DNA of 64,000 bases from Halochromatium salexigens. Its GTDB lineage: Bacteria; Pseudomonadota; Gammaproteobacteria; Chromatiales; Chromatiaceae. Positions 60,775 to 64,000 of this stretch are shown piece by piece. The notes below the pieces were generated by a model. The model ran no database searches. It was not told where the DNA came from and saw only the letters and a list, made by a program, of their open reading frames with translations. The position numbers and the translations under genes are program-made. Position 1 is the first letter of the stretch. Each line of letters opens with the position of its first letter. The stretch lies in NCBI RefSeq assembly GCF_016653295.1, contig NZ_NHSF01000065.1, forward strand, positions 57,565 through 121,564. Reading direction: 5' to 3'.

Positions 60775-62184
60775 ATGCCAGAGACCGCTCAGGCTCAGCG
60801 TCATGCTGATCACGCAGACGACGACCGCAACGCCGGCGACCTCGAGTCCCGGCAGGACGAGGCTTGGCACCAGCTCGAGGTCGAGGATGCGCTACGCGCC
60901 CTGAACAGCAGCCGCGACGGCATCACCGATGCCTTCGCCCACCGGCGGCTGGAAACATTCGGGGCAAACCAGATCGGCGAGCGTCGCGAGGTGAGCGCCT
61001 GGGCGGTGCTGCTGCACCAGTTCACGAGCCCGCTGATCTACGTCCTGCTGGCAGCGTTGGCGGCCACCCTCGCCATCGGCCTGATCACTGGCGAGCAGCG
61101 CTGGGTGGACGCGATCGTCATCGGGGCCGTCCTGATGATCAACTCGACAGCGGGGCCGGAGCACGCGAACGGTCACCTACCGGAGGTCTATACCGGCTCC
61201 GACATCGAGGATTGGTCCGACGAAGAGCTCGACGAGGCGCTCGGGCGGGTCAATGTCTTTGCCCGTGTGGAGCCCATCCAGAAGACCCGGCTCGTCGAGC
61301 GGCTGAAGGCCAACAACGAGATCGTCGCCGTCACCGGCGACGGCGTGAACGATGCCCCGGCGCTCAAGGCGGCACATATCGGCGCCGCCATGGGTGCGGG
61401 GACAGACGTCGCCAAGGAAGCCAGCGACATGGTCGTGACCGACAACAACTTCGCGAGCGTGTATCACGCCGTCGAAGAGGGCCGAACGGCGTTTCGCAAC
61501 GTGCGAATGGCCACCTTCTTCCTGCTGTCGACCGGTGCGGCGATCGTGATCATGATCCTGACCGCGCTCGGTCTCAACTGGCCACTGCCGCTGCTTCCGG
61601 CCCAGATCCTGTGGCTCAACGTGGTGACCAACGGCATCGCCGATGTCGCCCTGGCGTTCGAGCCCGGCGAGAAGGCGCTGTTTCGACGCCCGCCGCGCCC
61701 GCCGAGCGAAGGCGTGCTCGACCGCATCCTGATCGAGCGCCTGGTCCTGGTGGGTCTTTGGCTCGCGGCCGGCTCCCTCGGCGTCTTCCTCTGGCAATGG
61801 GGGTTCGATGTCCACAGCTTCGCACCGGGCAGCGAGGACAACCTGACCGACGCGCGCACCGCCGCGCTGACGACCATGGTGCTGTTCCAGATGGTGCATG
61901 TCTTCAACTGCCGCAGCGAAGACGTCTCGCTGTTCCGCAAGAGCCTGTTCTCGAACAAAGTGCTGTTCCTCGGCGTGCTGGCCTCGCTCGCGGTGCATGT
62001 CACGGCCATGTACCTGCCTTGGACGCAGCAGCTGCTCGGCCTCAGCGGGCTGGACCTGAACACCTGGCTCTGGGCTGGCGCCGTCGCCGCCACCGCCATT
62101 ATCGTCAACGAGCTGCACAAAGGGCTCCGGCCGAAGCGACCCCGCGGCGCGCCTGCTGCAGGCCGACAGGCAGCTCTCGCCTGA
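60775..62184 (+). CDS. P-type (cation) ATPase with its catalytic core deleted in frame
   Basis: A 469-residue frame. The N-terminus (WHQLEVEDALRALNSSRDGITDAFAHRRLETFGANQIGE) and helices M1-M2 match P2-type ATPases, ending WVDAIVIGAVLMIN. Next comes the second half of the P domain: NVFARVEPIQKTRLVERLK, IVAVTGDGVNDAPALKAAHIG and SDMVVTDNNFASV, then M5-M10 (LPAQILWLNVVTNGIADVALAFEPGEK). About 430 residues are missing: the actuator domain (TGES), M3-M4, the DKTGT phosphorylation motif and the ATP-binding domain. The frame is retained, so a stable protein could be made, but it cannot pump by the known mechanism. AGGA precedes the ATG. Confidence 0.85.
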   Translation: MPETAQAQRHADHADDDRNAGDLESRQDEAWHQLEVEDALRALNSSRDGITDAFAHRRLETFGANQIGERREVSAWAVLLHQFTSPLIYVLLAALAATLAIGLITGEQRWVDAIVIGAVLMINSTAGPEHANGHLPEVYTGSDIEDWSDEELDEALGRVNVFARVEPIQKTRLVERLKANNEIVAVTGDGVNDAPALKAAHIGAAMGAGTDVAKEASDMVVTDNNFASVYHAVEEGRTAFRNVRMATFFLLSTGAAIVIMILTALGLNWPLPLLPAQILWLNVVTNGIADVALAFEPGEKALFRRPPRPPSEGVLDRILIERLVLVGLWLAAGSLGVFLWQWGFDVHSFAPGSEDNLTDARTAALTTMVLFQMVHVFNCRSEDVSLFRKSLFSNKVLFLGVLASLAVHVTAMYLPWTQQLLGLSGLDLNTWLWAGAVAATAIIVNELHKGLRPKRPRGAPAAGRQAALA

Positions 62185-62264
62185 GCGCCTGACCGAGGTC
62201 GCGGCGATCGGTCCAGCTGGCCAGATGAGTCGCCCGACCTCGCGTTGCGGTTACTGAATTCATC

Positions 62265-62430
62265 GTCCTGCTCATCGCGGCGGACCATTCGAGCGCCGTC
62301 ACATCCTCATGCACTCGGTTCACGTCACGCCCAAGGCGGCGGGCGAGTTCGCGAACGGACAACGCTCCGGTGCCCATCAGCGCCTGCACCAAGGACCAGC
62401 GCCGCTCCGTCAAACGGCCAAAGAGTAAGT
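62265..62430 (-). pseudogene. Helix-turn-helix regulator fragment
   Basis: DLLFGRLTERRWSLVQALMG, LSVRELARRLGRDVNRVHEDVTAL matches the winged-helix part of small MarR/ArsR-like regulators found with toxin-type genes. Both the N-terminal end (no start) and the wing and C-terminus after VTAL are absent or out of frame. A likely relic near the deleted ATPase and PDH genes. Confidence 0.55.
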
Positions 62431-62480
62431 CAGGGGAAGCGGGCCCGGCTCCTCAGGCGATGGCCCCCGCTGCGCTCCAA

Positions 62481-63320
62481 TCACCGATGAGCGCCGGCCA
62501 ACCCATGGAGACTGTTCCCGGCGAACAGCTCGGCGGCCTCGCCGAGGGTCTCCGAGAGCGTCGGATGGGGATGGATGGCGAGCGACAGATCCTCAGCGAG
62601 TGCGCCCATCTCAATCGCCAGCACGGCCTCTGCGATCAGCCCTTCGGCGCCGCGCCCGACAAGGTCGGCACCGAGCAAGCGTCCGCTGTCCGGGTCCATG
62701 ATGAGCTTAGTCAAACCGGCCTCGGCGCCCAGGCTCAGCGCCCGGCCCGAGCCCTGCCAAGGAAAGCGGGTGACGCTGACCTGGCGCCCTTGCTGCTCGG
62801 CCTCGGCCTCGCTCAGGCCGCACCAGGCGATCTGCGGATCGGTGTAGATCACCGCCGGGATGGCCCGGGCATCGAAGGCGGCCGGCCGCCCGGCGATCAC
62901 CTCAGCCGCCACCCTGCCCTCGTGCATGGCCTGATGCGCGAGCTGCTGACCGCCCGCGATACGCTCAACGGTGCCGGTATAGGGTGAGGCGCTGAAGCGC
63001 CCGCGCGAGCGCCAGCGCAGCCGCGCCGCATGCCCCTCGAGCTGTTGCATGGCCAGATAGCTGAAGCCGGAGAACTGGATCTCGCAGACCGGACGCAGGC
63101 CGTGCGCGGCCATCCCGATCGAGACGCCGACGATGGCCGATTCGGCCAACGGGGTGTCGATCGCGCGTTCGGCGCCAAAGCGATCCAGCAGGCCCTCGGT
63201 GACGCGGAACACGCCGCCGTCGACACCGACGTCCTCGCCGAGCACCAGCACCGCATCATCCTCGTCCATCGCCTCGCGCAGGGCCTGGTTGAGCGCCTGC
63301 GCCATGGTCAGTTTCGCCAT
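62481..63320 (-). CDS. In-frame fusion of pyruvate dehydrogenase E1-beta N-terminus to dihydrolipoamide dehydrogenase C-terminus
   Basis: Residues 1-110 or so match E1-beta: LTMAQALNQALREAMDEDDAVLVLGEDVG, FRVTEGLLDRFG, RAIDTPLAESAIVGVSIGMAA and FSGFSYLAMQQLEGHAARLRWRSRGRF. From about residue 125 the sequence is the end of E3: GGQQLAHQAMHEGRVAAEVI, IPAVIYTDPQIAWCGLSEAEAE and AIEMGALAEDLSLAIHPHPTLSETLGEAA with the catalytic His-Pro-His-Pro. The rest of E1-beta, all of E2 and the FAD/NAD domains of E3 are missing, at least 2.5 kb by family norms. The ATG at 63320 overlaps the TGA of E1-alpha. The product should be inactive for either reaction. Confidence 0.85.
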   Translation of the reverse strand: MAKLTMAQALNQALREAMDEDDAVLVLGEDVGVDGGVFRVTEGLLDRFGAERAIDTPLAESAIVGVSIGMAAHGLRPVCEIQFSGFSYLAMQQLEGHAARLRWRSRGRFSASPYTGTVERIAGGQQLAHQAMHEGRVAAEVIAGRPAAFDARAIPAVIYTDPQIAWCGLSEAEAEQQGRQVSVTRFPWQGSGRALSLGAEAGLTKLIMDPDSGRLLGADLVGRGAEGLIAEAVLAIEMGALAEDLSLAIHPHPTLSETLGEAAELFAGNSLHGLAGAHR

Positions 63321-64000
63321 CACTCAGCCCTCCCCCCGCCTTCCCCCAGGCGGCTTGCCATCTCCTCGCGCTGCTCGCGCAGCGTCCGAGGGAGCTCGGC
63401 ATAGTTGTGCGCGAAGATATCAAGCGGCTCGTCGAGTTCCTGCATCGCCTGCTCGGTTTCTTGCCAGGCCTCGTCGATCTGCTCGCTGATCTCGCTCTCC
63501 TGTGCCTCGATGCGGTCATCATCGAGGATGCCCCGCTCCTTGAGATAGCGCTGGAGGCGGCGCAGTGGCTCGCGCCGCTCCCAGTCCTCGACCTCTTCGT
63601 CGCTGCGGTAGCGCGACGGATCATCGGCCGTGGTATGCACCGAGAGGCGGTAGGTGACACACTCGATCAGCGTCGGGCCGCCGCCGCTGCGGGCCCGCTC
63701 GACGGCCTCACGGGCCGCCGCCAGCACCGCCAGCAGATCGTTGCCGTCGACCTGGAGACCGGGCATCCCATAGGCGAGCGCCTTCTGGGCCAAGGTCTTG
63801 GAGTGGGTCTGGTCCTCGCGCGGGATCGAGATGGCCCACTGGTTGTTTTGGCAGACGAACAGGGTCGGGGTCTCGAAGACGCTGGCGAAGTTCATCGCCT
63901 CGTGGAAGTCGCCCTCGGAGGTCGCCCCATCGCCGAAGAACACCAGCGCGACCGCGTCGGTATCGCGGTAGCGGGCGGCATAGGCCAGCCCAACCGCATG
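63320..64000 (-). CDS. pdhA: Pyruvate dehydrogenase (acetyl-transferring) E1 component, alpha subunit, C-terminal part
   Basis: The gene runs off the right edge; its start is outside. The visible 226 residues begin HAVGLAYAARYRDTDAVALVF and include FFGDGATSEGDFHEAMNFASV, the thiamine-diphosphate/Mg2+ motif GDG...N, then CQNNQWAISIPREDQTHSKT and CVTYRLSVHTTADDPSRYRS (phosphorylation-loop region). It decarboxylates pyruvate with E1-beta. This subunit looks intact, but its partners downstream are the E1-beta/E3 fusion, so the operon as read here cannot form a complete complex. Confidence 0.92.
   Translation of the reverse strand, partial: HAVGLAYAARYRDTDAVALVFFGDGATSEGDFHEAMNFASVFETPTLFVCQNNQWAISIPREDQTHSKTLAQKALAYGMPGLQVDGNDLLAVLAAAREAVERARSGGGPTLIECVTYRLSVHTTADDPSRYRSDEEVEDWERREPLRRLQRYLKERGILDDDRIEAQESEISEQIDEAWQETEQAMQELDEPLDIFAHNYAELPRTLREQREEMASRLGEGGGRAE

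Noticed and set aside
60864..62192. 442-codon frame overlapping the P-type ATPase
   Set aside because: Arg/Ala/Gly-rich, no motif; the other frame carries the ATPase signatures.

Overview
The window is a stretch of GC-rich bacterial chromosome. N-ATPase, treS/treZ/treY, FixLJ-like, HigBA and ApgM-type genes together suggest a free-living gammaproteobacterium, plausibly a marine or halotolerant member of the Chromatiales. No rRNA or lineage-specific marker is present, so this is inference. No tRNA, rRNA, CRISPR array or intact insertion sequence was recognised.

Layout. 1-1.9 kb: the C-terminal half of an RND efflux pump and a frameshifted EF-hand protein. 2-19.5 kb: an alpha-glucan/trehalose block with a GH31 alpha-glucosidase, a TreS-maltokinase fusion, treZ, a malQ-treY fusion, a lone GH13 enzyme and an archaeal-type phosphoglycerate mutase. 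A GH65 disaccharide phosphorylase lies later, at 31.4 kb. 19.6-26.5 kb: a CheB-CheR-PAS signalling protein, a HigBA toxin-antitoxin module between 150-bp direct repeats, and a FixLJ-like two-component pair. 26.8-31 kb: a DUF2267 protein, a small cytochrome c, PolX, a glgC remnant and an alpha/beta hydrolase. 33.9-41 kb: a complete nine-gene N-ATPase operon (atpDCQRBEFAG), a probable Na+-coupled F-type ATPase. 41.2-49 kb: broken genes (erythromycin esterase-like, DUF72, AMP-ligase/acyltransferase, KaiC/histidine kinase) mixed with stress genes (two Hsp20s, dodecin, VIT1-like carrier, phosphoribosyltransferase) and a DUF4258/DUF2283 pair. 49-60.6 kb: a PEBP protein, ppsA, an ATP-grasp/CocE hydrolase pair, a ZIP transporter, a DJ-1/PfpI protein, an MFS carrier, an SDR and a lone response regulator. 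60.7-64 kb: a P-type ATPase without its catalytic core, an HTH remnant, and pyruvate dehydrogenase genes in which E1-beta is fused in frame to the tail of E3.

Two patterns run through the window. First, short tandem repeats are abundant. Within genes their periods are multiples of 3, giving low-complexity inserts in otherwise conserved enzymes. Just after three genes (DUF2267, atpF, ATP-grasp) the repeat unit includes the gene's own stop codon, and the period carries that stop through all three frames. Second, many genes look internally deleted, with an N-terminal piece joined to a C-terminal piece of the same or a neighbouring gene (hpf, glgC, ereA, ereA/DUF72, AMP-ligase/acyltransferase, kaiC/kinase, P-type ATPase, E1-beta/E3). 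Both are what a lineage with much replication slippage or short-homology recombination would produce; assembly error must first be excluded.

Physiologically the intact genes fit osmotic and energy stress: glycogen and maltodextrins are turned into trehalose (TreYZ, TreS), maltose 1-phosphate is made (maltokinase), disaccharides may be phosphorolysed (GH65), Na+ may be pumped (N-ATPase), and PpsA and ApgM supply gluconeogenic carbon.
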